Assembly: GCA_934489015.1 (NCBI GenBank)
Contig: CAKSSN010000013.1
Coordinates: 1 to 64,000 of the forward strand
DNA from: an uncultured Clostridia bacterium
GTDB taxonomy: Bacteria; Bacillota; Clostridia; UBA1381
Reading direction: 5' to 3'
Length of the DNA: 64,000 bases
The notes under the pieces were generated by a model. It saw only the letters and a program-made list of their open reading frames with translations. It made no database searches and was not told the DNA's origin. Below are positions 51,988 through 61,300 of the stretch, in pieces. Position numbers and translations under genes: made by a program. The first letter of the stretch is position 1; each line of letters begins with the position of its first letter.

Positions 51988-53130
51988 TTATTTTATATTT
52001 TCTATATAATCGGAAAGCCGCGCCGTAACGGAAGCAAGCTGAGCGCGCGTTAAATTTCCTTTTGGATCCATAAGACCGCTGTCATGCCCTTTAATAAGTC
52101 CCATTTCATAGCATATTGCCATATTTTCCTTTGCGTAGTCGGAAATTTGCTCATAATCGCTGTGATTTTTTATTTTCTCGGAGCCGTTTGGCAGAGCAAT
52201 GCCCTTGTAATTCATATAGCGCACAAGCATAGATGAGATTTGCTCGCGTGTAACGGGCTCATCGGGAGCAAATTCGGTTTCGCTTATTCCATTTACAACG
52301 CTGTTTTCCGCGCCCCATGAAACATAAGCTGCATAATATTTGTCCGCCGAAACATCGGTAAACGCTGTTTTTGAAAATTCTATGCTGTCTTTTGAAAATC
52401 TTCCGAAAACCGTAACAGCCATTGCTCTTGTAACAGTTCCCTCAGGGTCAAACAGAGTGTCCGAAACGCCTGTAAACAGTCCTGCTTTTGTGCAGCTGTA
52501 AATGTCGTTTTCCGCCCAGTGATCGTCAATATCCGTAAATTTCTTTTCAGAATATGTCTTTGAGCTGTCGGGCAGATTTATATCAGGCTTTTTTGTGCTG
52601 CTGCCGGAGCCGCCGCCTGAGGACGAGCCTCCCGATGATGAATTGCCTGCTCGCGTTATTGTTACGGTAAAGGACTCCGATGAGGTGTCGCCGTTTGTTT
52701 TGTTGTTTTCGTCAACCGTTACAAGCTTTGATTCAACCAATGAAACGGTTCTTTTTGCACTTCCGCTGTATGAATAATTAACCGTTGCAATTTTTTGTTT
52801 CCCGGCACCGTATTTATTTGTGTTTGAGAAGAAGCCGAAATATAGGCAGCCGTCCTTTACGGTTTGTACCTTAGATTCGTTTTTTAATTCATCAGCCAAA
52901 GTAAGCGATGAAAATTCCACATCACTTTGTGACGGCTTTATGCCGAATTCAGCTCCTGCAAATGCGGTGTCGGCTTCAAGATAAATATCAAAGGAAAAGG
53001 TATTATTGTTTTTTTCGAGAGTGATATTTGTATCCGATGGAGTGATTTTTGCCGCATATGCGGAAAAAGAAGAAAAGCAAAAACAAACAGCCGCAGCCGC
53101 CGAAAGCAGTTTTTTTGTAAACCTGTTCAT
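51988..53130 (-). CDS. SLH-anchored protein with cohesin-like domain (candidate anchoring scaffoldin)
   Basis: A 380-aa exported protein. Start at 53130 (AAGGAGG 6 nt upstream); signal peptide LLSAAAAVCFCFSSFSAYA. Residues about 27-160 form one cohesin-like beta-sandwich (NTFSFDIYLEADTAFAGAEF, DVEFSSLTLADEL, GCLYFGFFSNT, KQKIATVNYSYSG). A Ser/Gly hinge (NSSSGGSSSGGGSGSS) leads to three SLH repeats (DDHWAENDIYSCTKAGLFTG, AYVSWGAENSVVNGIS, ISDYAKENMAICYEMGLIKG) that bind the wall. This cohesin-plus-SLH order is that of anchoring scaffoldins such as OlpA/SdbA. It is the last gene of the operon whose other products carry dockerins. The cohesin assignment is by fold pattern and context. Confidence 0.75.
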   Translation of the reverse strand: MNRFTKKLLSAAAAVCFCFSSFSAYAAKITPSDTNITLEKNNNTFSFDIYLEADTAFAGAEFGIKPSQSDVEFSSLTLADELKNESKVQTVKDGCLYFGFFSNTNKYGAGKQKIATVNYSYSGSAKRTVSLVESKLVTVDENNKTNGDTSSESFTVTITRAGNSSSGGSSSGGGSGSSTKKPDINLPDSSKTYSEKKFTDIDDHWAENDIYSCTKAGLFTGVSDTLFDPEGTVTRAMAVTVFGRFSKDSIEFSKTAFTDVSADKYYAAYVSWGAENSVVNGISETEFAPDEPVTREQISSMLVRYMNYKGIALPNGSEKIKNHSDYEQISDYAKENMAICYEMGLIKGHDSGLMDPKGNLTRAQLASVTARLSDYIENIK

Positions 53131-53147
53131 AATATCCTCCTTGCCGT

Positions 53148-53173
53148 GCGGGGCTGAAAACATACAGCCCCGC
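53148..53173 (-). other. Intercistronic hairpin before the SLH-cohesin gene
   Basis: GCGGGGCTG pairs perfectly over 9 bp with CAGCCCCGC across an 8-nt loop, between the LRR-dockerin stop and the SLH-cohesin start. No T-run follows. It may set the ratio of the anchor to its partners through mRNA processing. Confidence 0.6.
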
Positions 53174-53186
53174 AAAAGCATATAAA

Positions 53187-55628
53187 TTATTTAGTAAAGT
53201 TCAGCCAAATTGCCATATAGTCCTCTATGTCAATTTTATCATCACCGTTAAAGTCGCATTTTGAGGCTTCGCTCCAGTTTGCGCTGCTTTTATCCGCGCG
53301 GTAATAAAGCTGCGCTTCTGTTATATCCAGAAGATCAACCGTTCCGTCGCCGTTTACATCATATGTAAGCGCGTCGGTGAAGACTGCCTCCGCCGGACTT
53401 ATTTCGTTTACAGTGCCGTAGCTTACATTTTTATCCGAGTCCCAGCCCGATACCTTTAAATCGGTTACTTTAAGTGCAGCGTTTTCAGCATTTACGGTTA
53501 TTTTTGCAATTGCCGTTGATTTGTCAGCCGAAAACAGTTTGCCGTCTGCATCTAAAAATCCAAGCACGGCGGTGTATTTGCCGCTGCCGCTATCGCCGCT
53601 TATGTCGCCTATAACCGTAAAGCCGTTATCTCCGACAATTTTAATGTCTTCCGACGGAGCTTCAAATGTCACCTGAACATTTGCAATTCTTGAAGCCTCC
53701 GAAAGAGAAAGAGTGAAATATGATTTTTCCTTTTCCGCCGCAGTTCTGTCTGCCGTCAAGGCTGCTTTGGTTTCTATTTTGTCCGCTGATGGCTCGGCCA
53801 AATCCGTAACGGTTAAAATGCAATATGCGCTTATTCCGTTAGCTGCCGACGCAGTGATTTTTGCGCTTCCTGCCGAAACGGCAGTTACAACGCCCTTGCC
53901 GTCAACTGTTGCAACCGCACTGTCAGAGCTTTCCCATCTGACAGATTTGTCCGCCGCCGTTTGCGGCAATACCGTTGCGGATAACTGGAGCCTGTCGCCT
54001 TTTTTCATGGACGCTGATGTTTTGTTCAGCGTTACCTTTGTTACTTCGTCATTATTTCCGCTCGGTACGGAGGAGTCTATTACCGCAAAATATCCCAAAC
54101 TGTCCGTTTGTGCGGTAAAGGTTTTGCTTACCTGTGATGACGAAATTTCCGACACTTCGCCGTCCGTTAAAAGATACAGCCTTGCATTTTTTGAAAAGCC
54201 GTCGGGGAGACCGACGCCTACGGTGTACTCGCCCGTATTGCTTTCGGGAGCTGCCGAAAGCTTATATACGCGCATGGCTCCGTTTGCGGCTTTGTCTTTA
54301 AATGCATTGTATTCGCTGCCCGAATAAACCTCCTGCACCGTAAGAGATGAGTCAATCGGAAATTCACCCTCTACTTTTATTTTTTTATCAAGGTTAATTA
54401 AATAAAAGCTTCCCGGATTTATTAAATCGAGCCTTGACACATCGATGAGAACCTCATATTTATATCCCCAGTCCTCAACATTGTTTACCGCCCAGCGCTC
54501 GCCGCTTGATCCCTTTTGAACATAAACAACGAGTGTTTTCGGGCTGTCGGGGAACATATTATATGCCCCTACGGTGTCATCGCTCGGAAATCCCGTAACG
54601 CTCGCCGGGATAACAACTCTCTGCAAATTTGTGCAGCCCTCAAATGATGCAAGCGTTATATTTACAAGCCCGTCTGGCAAAACAAGGTTTGTAAGCGATT
54701 TGCAGTCCGCAAAGGCATACATCTCAATGTTTGATGCCGCGTCGGGAAAGTCTATTGAAGAAAGATTTGTACAACCCTTAAACAGACTGTGCGAAATACT
54801 TGTCATGCCTTTCGGCAGCTTTACATGCGTAAGCCCCGTGCAGTCTTCAAACGCACCCGAATCAAGCTTTTCGACAGTATCCGGAACGGTAACATCGGTC
54901 AGCCCTGTTTTTTCAAAAGCATTGCCGCCTATAATTTTTACCGTTTCGGGTATGCTGATGTCGGTAAGCCCTTCGGCGCAGTTAAAAGCGCTTGCCCAAA
55001 TCCTGTCTACCGTTCTGCCGTTTACCTGCTCCGGTATTGTGTATCCGCCCTCTCTTCCGCTCGGATAAGCGGTTAGCGTTAAATTCGGATCGTCATACTG
55101 AGGAACACCCTCGTTTACCCACGGGCCGAACATAACACCGTTTTCGTCGGTGAAATAATACGGGTTTTCGGGATGAACTGTTATTTTATCCATGCTCGTG
55201 CAGCCTTTAAATACATTTGCCGTCACATAGGTTGCAACTGCCGGGATTTCGCACTCGGTCAGCTTCGGACAATTTGCAAAAGCGCTCAGGCGGATAATCA
55301 TATCCGCACCGTCCGTCGGGTCTTCAAAAATAATGCGTTCAAGCTCTGTGCAGCCGTCAAACGCATGGTATCCTATAACCTGCACGCTTCCCGGAATTGT
55401 TACGCTGGTAACGTTATCGTTATTTAAAAAAGCCTCACCGGCAATTACGGTAACGGTATCGGGAATTTTAATATCTCCGCCGTTACCGTAATACCCCAAA
55501 AGCTCGCCGTCTTTTATATTTGCGCCGATAAGGTCGTCATTTCCGGCGGATGCGCTGAAGCTCAGCAGCATCAGCATAGCCGCAATAATCATCAGCGCGG
55601 ATAATTTGCTTAAAATTTTATTTTTCAT
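53187..55628 (-). CDS. Secreted LRR protein with Big2, cohesin-like and dockerin modules
   Basis: An 813-aa exported protein. Signal peptide KLSALMIIAAMLMLLSFSASA. BspA-like LRR_5 repeats fill about 30-370 (GEAFLNNDNVTSVTIPGSV, YAFADCKSLTNLVLPDGL and others). A beta-rich middle, a Big2 Ig-like domain (about 540-625, VTLNKTSASMKKGDRLQLS, VATVDGKGVVTAVSAGSAK), a cohesin-like sandwich (about 630-755) and a C-terminal dockerin of about 58 residues follow. The dockerin has two calcium loops, DVNGDGTVDLLD and DFNGDDKIDIED, joined by a linker with a conserved Trp. It is in an operon with the SLH-cohesin anchor. Likely an adhesin or scaffold subunit held on the cell surface by dockerin-cohesin binding. 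Confidence 0.82.
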   Translation of the reverse strand: MKNKILSKLSALMIIAAMLMLLSFSASAGNDDLIGANIKDGELLGYYGNGGDIKIPDTVTVIAGEAFLNNDNVTSVTIPGSVQVIGYHAFDGCTELERIIFEDPTDGADMIIRLSAFANCPKLTECEIPAVATYVTANVFKGCTSMDKITVHPENPYYFTDENGVMFGPWVNEGVPQYDDPNLTLTAYPSGREGGYTIPEQVNGRTVDRIWASAFNCAEGLTDISIPETVKIIGGNAFEKTGLTDVTVPDTVEKLDSGAFEDCTGLTHVKLPKGMTSISHSLFKGCTNLSSIDFPDAASNIEMYAFADCKSLTNLVLPDGLVNITLASFEGCTNLQRVVIPASVTGFPSDDTVGAYNMFPDSPKTLVVYVQKGSSGERWAVNNVEDWGYKYEVLIDVSRLDLINPGSFYLINLDKKIKVEGEFPIDSSLTVQEVYSGSEYNAFKDKAANGAMRVYKLSAAPESNTGEYTVGVGLPDGFSKNARLYLLTDGEVSEISSSQVSKTFTAQTDSLGYFAVIDSSVPSGNNDEVTKVTLNKTSASMKKGDRLQLSATVLPQTAADKSVRWESSDSAVATVDGKGVVTAVSAGSAKITASAANGISAYCILTVTDLAEPSADKIETKAALTADRTAAEKEKSYFTLSLSEASRIANVQVTFEAPSEDIKIVGDNGFTVIGDISGDSGSGKYTAVLGFLDADGKLFSADKSTAIAKITVNAENAALKVTDLKVSGWDSDKNVSYGTVNEISPAEAVFTDALTYDVNGDGTVDLLDITEAQLYYRADKSSANWSEASKCDFNGDDKIDIEDYMAIWLNFTK

Positions 55629-55640
55629 AGCTGCTCCTCA

Positions 55641-57275
55641 TTAAAAATCGCTTAAATTTTTGAATATGTCTATGTAGTCCTGAATATCAACTCTGCTGTC
55701 GCCGTTTACGTCCATAGCTTTTGCCGTTTCCCAGTTTTCGTCCGTCGGCTTTGCCTGATAATATCTCTGAGCCTCCGTAATGTCGATAATATCAACCGTT
55801 CCGTCGCCGTTTACGTCATAGCAAGGAACAAATACGCTTGCCGAGTCTGTAGTAATTGTAACAATGCCGTTCATTGCCGCTTCATTCTCGCCGACTACGC
55901 CTGCCGCTTTTATATCTGATATTTCCGCTGTAATATTTCCGTTTGCGCCGTCTTTTAACGGAACAGATATTTCGGCAAGCTTTGTTTTCTGGCTTGAGGA
56001 GAAGCCGGTGACGTTGCCCGTCATGCCTAAATATGCTTTTAATATGAGCTTTCCGTTATCCTCCGACCACTCGGCTGTTCCGCCGATGAATTTATCGTTT
56101 GCGGAAGTGATTGTTCCTTCGCCGACCTTTAACAAATCAAACGACACCTTTAAAAGAACGGTATTAACATTTTCGGCGCTGTCAAGATAAATGCCGTAAA
56201 CAGTCTCCCCGTCCTTTATTTCGGGCTCCGCCGCGATTGAAACGGCTGCCGAAACCGTCTTTTCTTCGGGCTGTGAGCCTGCAACGGTAATTGTTGTATT
56301 TTCGGGTGTGTAATATTTTGTGTAGATTGTTGTTGGTTCAAATGCTTTGGCAACGTCATCATTTTTTACAGTTATTTTGCTGCCCGTATTCATTTCCGTG
56401 CACACTTCGGAGCCGAGCGACGGAGCTGTTTCGTGTTCAAGAACAATCTCCTCAATAGCTTTCATACCGTTGAAGGTATATCCGCCCAAGCTTGTTATGC
56501 TTGCCGGAACGGTAACTTTTTTCAGTATGGGATTATCTCTGAAAACGTGCATTGCGGTTGATGTTACAGCCTTGCCGTTTATCTCTGACGGGAGTGTAAA
56601 TTCCGTTTCCGTTTTGCCGGCGGGATATGCTACCATTACGGCAGTATTATCACTTACATTATAGAGAATATTATCTGACACGGCAAAATCCTGATTGCCG
56701 TCTTCAAGCGTAATTGATGTGAGCGAATTGCAGCCGTATAGAAAATTAAATCTTGTTGAGCTGAATCTTGCCGGAAGAGTGATAGACGTAAGGGAGGTGC
56801 AGTTTGCAAAGGCTCCCATGTTAATGGTCAGTGATGAAGCCGTATCCTCTGCAAAATTAATGGTATCAAGTGCCGTACAATCCGAGAAAGCGTTTGATGC
56901 AATCATATCTACAGAGCCCGGAATATCAACCCTTTCGAGCGTGGTACAACCGGAAAATGCATTTATATTAATATCTGTATATCCCTCCGGAATTGTGACT
57001 GCGGTAACATTTTCATTATTTTTGAAAGCGCTGCCGACAGCGGTGACAGGGTATACTGTTCCGTCGATTTCGGCAGTGGACGGCAGTGTAATTTCTCCGC
57101 CCTTTCCCTTGTATGCCGATACGCTTACGACATACGGTGATGAATATCCGGATTTCGAGCGGTCAATTGTAAAATCTCCGACATCAACCGTTGACGCGCT
57201 GACAGCAGTGCTTATTCCCATAAGCATAACCGCCGAGCACATAGTTATTATTGTTTTTTTTAATAAATTTTTCAT
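55641..57275 (-). CDS. Secreted LRR protein with cohesin-like and dockerin modules
   Basis: A 544-aa exported protein. Signal peptide KTIITMCSAVMLMGISTAVSA. LRR_5 repeats occupy about 30-310 (FSGCTTLERVDIPGSVDMI, GAFANCTSLTSITLPARF). A cohesin-like sandwich (about 335-480) has LKVSFDLLKVGEGTITSA, GKLILKAYLGMTGN and KTKLAEISVPL. The C-terminal dockerin has loops DVNGDGTVDIID and DVNGDSRVDIQD with EAQRYYQ after the first. It is a shorter version of the neighbouring 813-aa protein without Big2. GGAGAG lies 6 nt before the ATG, inside the end of the upstream gene. Confidence 0.82.
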   Translation of the reverse strand: MKNLLKKTIITMCSAVMLMGISTAVSASTVDVGDFTIDRSKSGYSSPYVVSVSAYKGKGGEITLPSTAEIDGTVYPVTAVGSAFKNNENVTAVTIPEGYTDININAFSGCTTLERVDIPGSVDMIASNAFSDCTALDTINFAEDTASSLTINMGAFANCTSLTSITLPARFSSTRFNFLYGCNSLTSITLEDGNQDFAVSDNILYNVSDNTAVMVAYPAGKTETEFTLPSEINGKAVTSTAMHVFRDNPILKKVTVPASITSLGGYTFNGMKAIEEIVLEHETAPSLGSEVCTEMNTGSKITVKNDDVAKAFEPTTIYTKYYTPENTTITVAGSQPEEKTVSAAVSIAAEPEIKDGETVYGIYLDSAENVNTVLLKVSFDLLKVGEGTITSANDKFIGGTAEWSEDNGKLILKAYLGMTGNVTGFSSSQKTKLAEISVPLKDGANGNITAEISDIKAAGVVGENEAAMNGIVTITTDSASVFVPCYDVNGDGTVDIIDITEAQRYYQAKPTDENWETAKAMDVNGDSRVDIQDYIDIFKNLSDF

Positions 57276-57278
57276 AGT

Positions 57279-58049
57279 TTACTCTCCGTTCTGATTATTT
57301 ATTTTATCCGCAAGCGGGCGCATGGAATTTACGCTGTCCCATATCATAACCGATATTGAGTTACCCGCATTGGCCGAATTTACGGATATTTCATTTTTGC
57401 CTTGAATTAAATCAACGCTTTGTCTGTATGTATTTATAAGCCTGCCGCTATCGTCATATAACGCATATATAACGTCGGCTTTTCGGTTTTCCGATGAAAG
57501 AATATCAATCGTACTTTGACCTATGTTTAAAATGCTGCATTCTCTGACTTTATATTTTACCGTGCTTTCCGGAACGCTTACCGCGCCTCGCGCCGCACTG
57601 TCATCAGCATTTAAAACACCGGCGCATACCGCATCGGTTATTTCTGCCGTTACCTCGCCGACTTCGCAAATTTTAATCGGGATTGAAATTTGCGCAACCT
57701 TAACCTTATCTTCTGATGAAAACCCTGCCTTTTGCCCCGTTCTGCCGAAATATGCTTTCAGCGAAGCGCCGCTTTCGCAATCCCATTCGCTGTAGGATAT
57801 GTCAAAGCAATCGTTTTCGGCAAGAGTCATTGTTCCCTTTTCCTTTGACGTAAAATCCATAGAAAGCATCAGCGTACTCAAAGAGCTTGCTTTTTCAATA
57901 TACACATCGTAATCAATCCCGTCAGCCGTCCGTTTCGGCTCAAGGATAAGCGTTGCCTGCGGATTTTGCTTAGCCTGCGCAGATGCGATGCTCATCGTCA
58001 AAAGCAGTATTGCCGCAAGCAGTCCTGTTATTTTTTTCTGTAGCTTCAT
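57279..58049 (-). CDS. Small secreted cohesin-like protein with shared tail module
   Basis: A 256-aa exported protein, first gene of the operon. Signal peptide GLLAAILLLTMSIASAQA. Residues about 30-165 form a cohesin-like sandwich closely resembling that of the 544-aa neighbour: LMLSMDFTSKEKGTMTLAEN, ASLKAYFGRTGQKAGFSSE, KVKVAQISIPIK, GEVTAEITDA. The last 80 residues carry the tail module (DVIYALYDDSGRLINTY, ISVMIWDSVNSMRPL). It has neither SLH nor dockerin, so if its cohesin is functional it would be a free adaptor or cap. GAGAGGTGA lies 4 nt before the ATG. Confidence 0.72.
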   Translation of the reverse strand: MKLQKKITGLLAAILLLTMSIASAQAKQNPQATLILEPKRTADGIDYDVYIEKASSLSTLMLSMDFTSKEKGTMTLAENDCFDISYSEWDCESGASLKAYFGRTGQKAGFSSEDKVKVAQISIPIKICEVGEVTAEITDAVCAGVLNADDSAARGAVSVPESTVKYKVRECSILNIGQSTIDILSSENRKADVIYALYDDSGRLINTYRQSVDLIQGKNEISVNSANAGNSISVMIWDSVNSMRPLADKINNQNGE

Positions 58050-58068
58050 ATCGTCACCTCTCTCAAAG

Positions 58069-58153
58069 GTTAGTCTAAACTAACCTAATGTTAAAAAAAA
58101 AATAAAACTTTTCTGATTATAACACATCCCTTCTAAAGTTAGTTTAAACTAAC
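58069..58153 (-). promoter_or_regulatory. Extended -10 promoter of the operon with two operator palindromes
   Basis: TATAAT (58121-58116) preceded by TG-T makes an extended -10 for the minus-strand operon; the -35 is poor. Operator 2, GTTAGTTTAAACTAAC (58138-58153), a perfect palindrome, covers the -35 region. Operator 1, GTTAGT-CTAA-ACTAAC (58069-58084), lies just downstream of the start point. Both fit repression. Confidence 0.75.
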
Positions 58154-58278
58154 TCAAAGTCTTTTAAAAAGAGTCTGTTTCAAGACTCCAATGTTTGGTC
58201 GTCACACCATAATTAACAAAACAGAGTATATCACATCATGTTTGTCTTGTCAATACTATAAAAATTTTTTGTAGATAC

Positions 58279-58330
58279 TTTACAAATGAATTTGTTTATG
58301 TTATACTCTATATTGTTAGTCGTCACTAAC
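58279..58330 (+). promoter_or_regulatory. Promoter of the subtilase gene with operator 3
   Basis: TTTACA (58279-58284), 17 bp, TATACT (58302-58307). Operator 3, GTTAGT-CGTC-ACTAAC (58315-58330), begins eight bases after the -10 and so covers the start point. It shares both half-sites with the operators of the divergent operon. Confidence 0.78.
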
Positions 58331-58369
58331 CGTAAATAACGCCAACTTATTTACGAAAGGATTTAAAAG

Positions 58370-61300
58370 ATGAATAACAAATTTCTCAAACGCATTACAT
58401 CTGCTTTTGTTTCCGCTTGCCTTCTTATTTCTGGTTCGGCGGTATTTGCGGATGAAAATGATCTTTTTGCAGTGCCGTCAAGTCAGGTCAAAGCAAGCGA
58501 AAGCGAAAACGTTCGCATTATTGTTGAGCTTGAGGACGCACCGCTTCTTTCTTACGGCGAAAAAATCGGCACATATTCGAGCGTTTCCGATTTTTTAGCG
58601 TCAAATGATGCCCGCAGCGCGGAGCAGAATCTTGAACAAAGCCGCAAAGCTGTAAAAAAAGCGCTTGTGAAAAGCGGCATGGATTTCACCGTAAAGTGTG
58701 AATATTCTGCGGTAATGAACGGCTTGGCAATTGAAGCCGATATTTCCGATCTGGAGGCAATCAAAGAAACCGACGGCGTAAAGGACGCTTTTGTCGCACA
58801 ATTTTATAAGCTTCCCGAGCAGTCGGCCGCCTATTCGGGCGGAGGCGCAATAGGAGCCGATATTGTCGGTGAAGAGCTTGGCTTTACCGGCAAAAACAGC
58901 GCTGTTGCAATTTTAGATACGGGTCTTGATTTATCTCATCCGGCCTTTGCGTCGGTAAACAGTCCTAAGTATTCCAAAGATGATATTGAAAGCATAATAA
59001 AAAACAATAAAATGACAATCGGGAAGCTGAATGTTTCGGCAGTCTATAAAAATGATAAAATCCCGTATGCATATGATTATGCCGATGTTGACACCAATGT
59101 TTCCGGCGGCAATTCGCACGGCACTCATGTGGCAGGCATTGTCAGCGCAAACAGCGGCGGTGTTGTCAGCGGCGTAGCGCCCGATGCGCAGCTTTTCATT
59201 ATGAAGGTTTTCGGCGACTCTACCGGCGGCGCGTATGATAACGATATTTTGGCGGCGCTTGACGACAGCGTAAAATTCGGTGTGGATTGCATAAACATGA
59301 GTCTCGGCTCAACGGCAGGCTTTTCCGAAAGCGCTTATAAGTCCATGCGCGAGGTTTATAACCGTGTGAAAAATTCGGGGATTGCTCTGTATTGCGCTGC
59401 CGGAAATGAATACAGCTCAGCTTACGGCAACGCGGCGGGCAATGATTTGCCGAAAGCGTCCGAGCCGGACAACGGCACGGTTGCCGCACCGTCTACATAT
59501 GAAGCAGCACTTTCGGTTGCAAGCATGAACAATACCGAAACGACTTCCGTATATCTGCTTGCAAACGGCAGAAAAATCCGCTATAATGACCCGTCGGAAA
59601 ATGCGGACGGTCAGCTTGTGTCGCTTTCGGGAACGTTTGAGTATGTTGACTGCGGCATAGGTGCGGCTGCGGATTTTTCGGATAAAAGCTTAAGAGGCAA
59701 AATAGCCGTAATCCGCCGCGCAGGTGAGGAAAACGGCGAAATTCTCACATTTTCGCAAAAGGAAGCAAATGCCGCAAAGGCAGGAGCGATTGCCGCAATT
59801 ATTTACGATAATGTAACCGGCGAACTTATCAATATGTCAACCGACAACAAAATACCTTGTGTGTTTATCAGCAAGGCGGACGGCGAATATCTTTGCGCGC
59901 AGACCGACAAGCGGCTTTCTGTGGATGAGGACTATGTTGACAGTTTTAAGGATAGCTACAGCGGGAAAATGAGCGATTTTTCATCCTGGGGAGTTACGCC
60001 CGATTTGAAGCTGAAGCCCGAAATCACAGCGCCCGGCGGGGATATTTACTCCACGCTTCCGAACGGACTTTACGGAAATATGAGCGGTACTTCAATGGCG
60101 TCACCTCATATGGCAGGTGCAGCGGCGGTTATGCAGCAATATATTCTCGAAAACAGAGATGGGCTGAATATGACGGCGGCGGAAAGAACAAGCCTTTCAA
60201 ACGCTCTTATGATGAGCACGGCAGTTCCCGTAAGAGATGAAAATAATGTTGTGTATTCACCGAGAAAGCAGGGCGCGGGTCTTGTTCAAATTCAAAATGC
60301 AGTCAAAGCAAATGCTTTTTTGTTAAACACGGATAACGGCAGACTGAAAGCCGAGCTCGGCTATAATGAAGACGGAATTTATTCCTTTGCGTTCAAGGCG
60401 GTTTCCATGAGCAAAGAGACTATGCAGTACAAGCCGTCGGTAACTGTTATTACGGAGGACACGGTAACAGAGGGCGGCACCGTGTACATGGCTCAAAGGG
60501 CAAGAGAGCTTTCGGGCGATGAGGTTATAGTAAATACCGCAAAGAAAATAACGCTTGATGCAAACGGAGAAACCGAAATAAATGTAAAAATCGAGCTTAC
60601 CGAAAAGGGAAAAGAAAACTTAAAAAAGGATTTTCCGAACGGAATTTATATTGAGGGCTATGTAACGCTTAATCCGTTGCAAAGCGGAGAGGTTACTCTT
60701 TTCTATCCGTTTATGGGATTTTTCGGCGACTGGCAGGCTCTTTCAATTTTCGACTCGGATATATATGACGGCAAAACAGCGTCAATCTGCGAAACGCAAA
60801 TCGGACAGTTCAGAAACAGCGACGGCGGCGGATATATTCTCGGCCATAACTACTATGTTGACGGCTCGGAGGAATACAATGCCGAAAAAATCGCGATAAA
60901 GGGAAATGAATCGGGCAAAAATGTTACCGCCGCCGTTTCGCTTTTGAGAAATGCCGACAAGCTGACTTTTTCGGTGGATGATTTTGACGGGAACACGGTT
61001 TACAGCGAAAGCTTATCAAAGGTTTCAAAAACGTATCATTCATCAGAGGGATTTTATACGCCTATGGCAGCAAAGGGCTGGGAGCCGTTTGATACATGGA
61101 ACACGCCGCTCGATGACGGCAGCTATGTTTACAAAATAACGGTGTCATTCGGCGGCAGAGAAGAGACAAAATCTTTCCCGATTGTGATAGACAGCGTCGC
61201 TCCGGAGGTTATTTCAAGCAGAATTGAGGGAGCAAGCTGGATTGTTACCGTTCATGATAACCATTATATTCAGGGCGTGTGTGCGACGGCGGACGGCAAT

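Noticed and set aside
53713..54327. Long plus-strand open frame (204 codons) opposite the LRR-dockerin gene
   Set aside because: Antisense shadow of a clearly coding gene with domain matches; no SD and a Ser/Leu/Val-biased composition typical of shadows.
56695..57294. Plus-strand open frame (199 codons) opposite the 544-aa LRR gene
   Set aside because: Shadow of a real gene on the minus strand; no SD or promoter and no recognisable domain.
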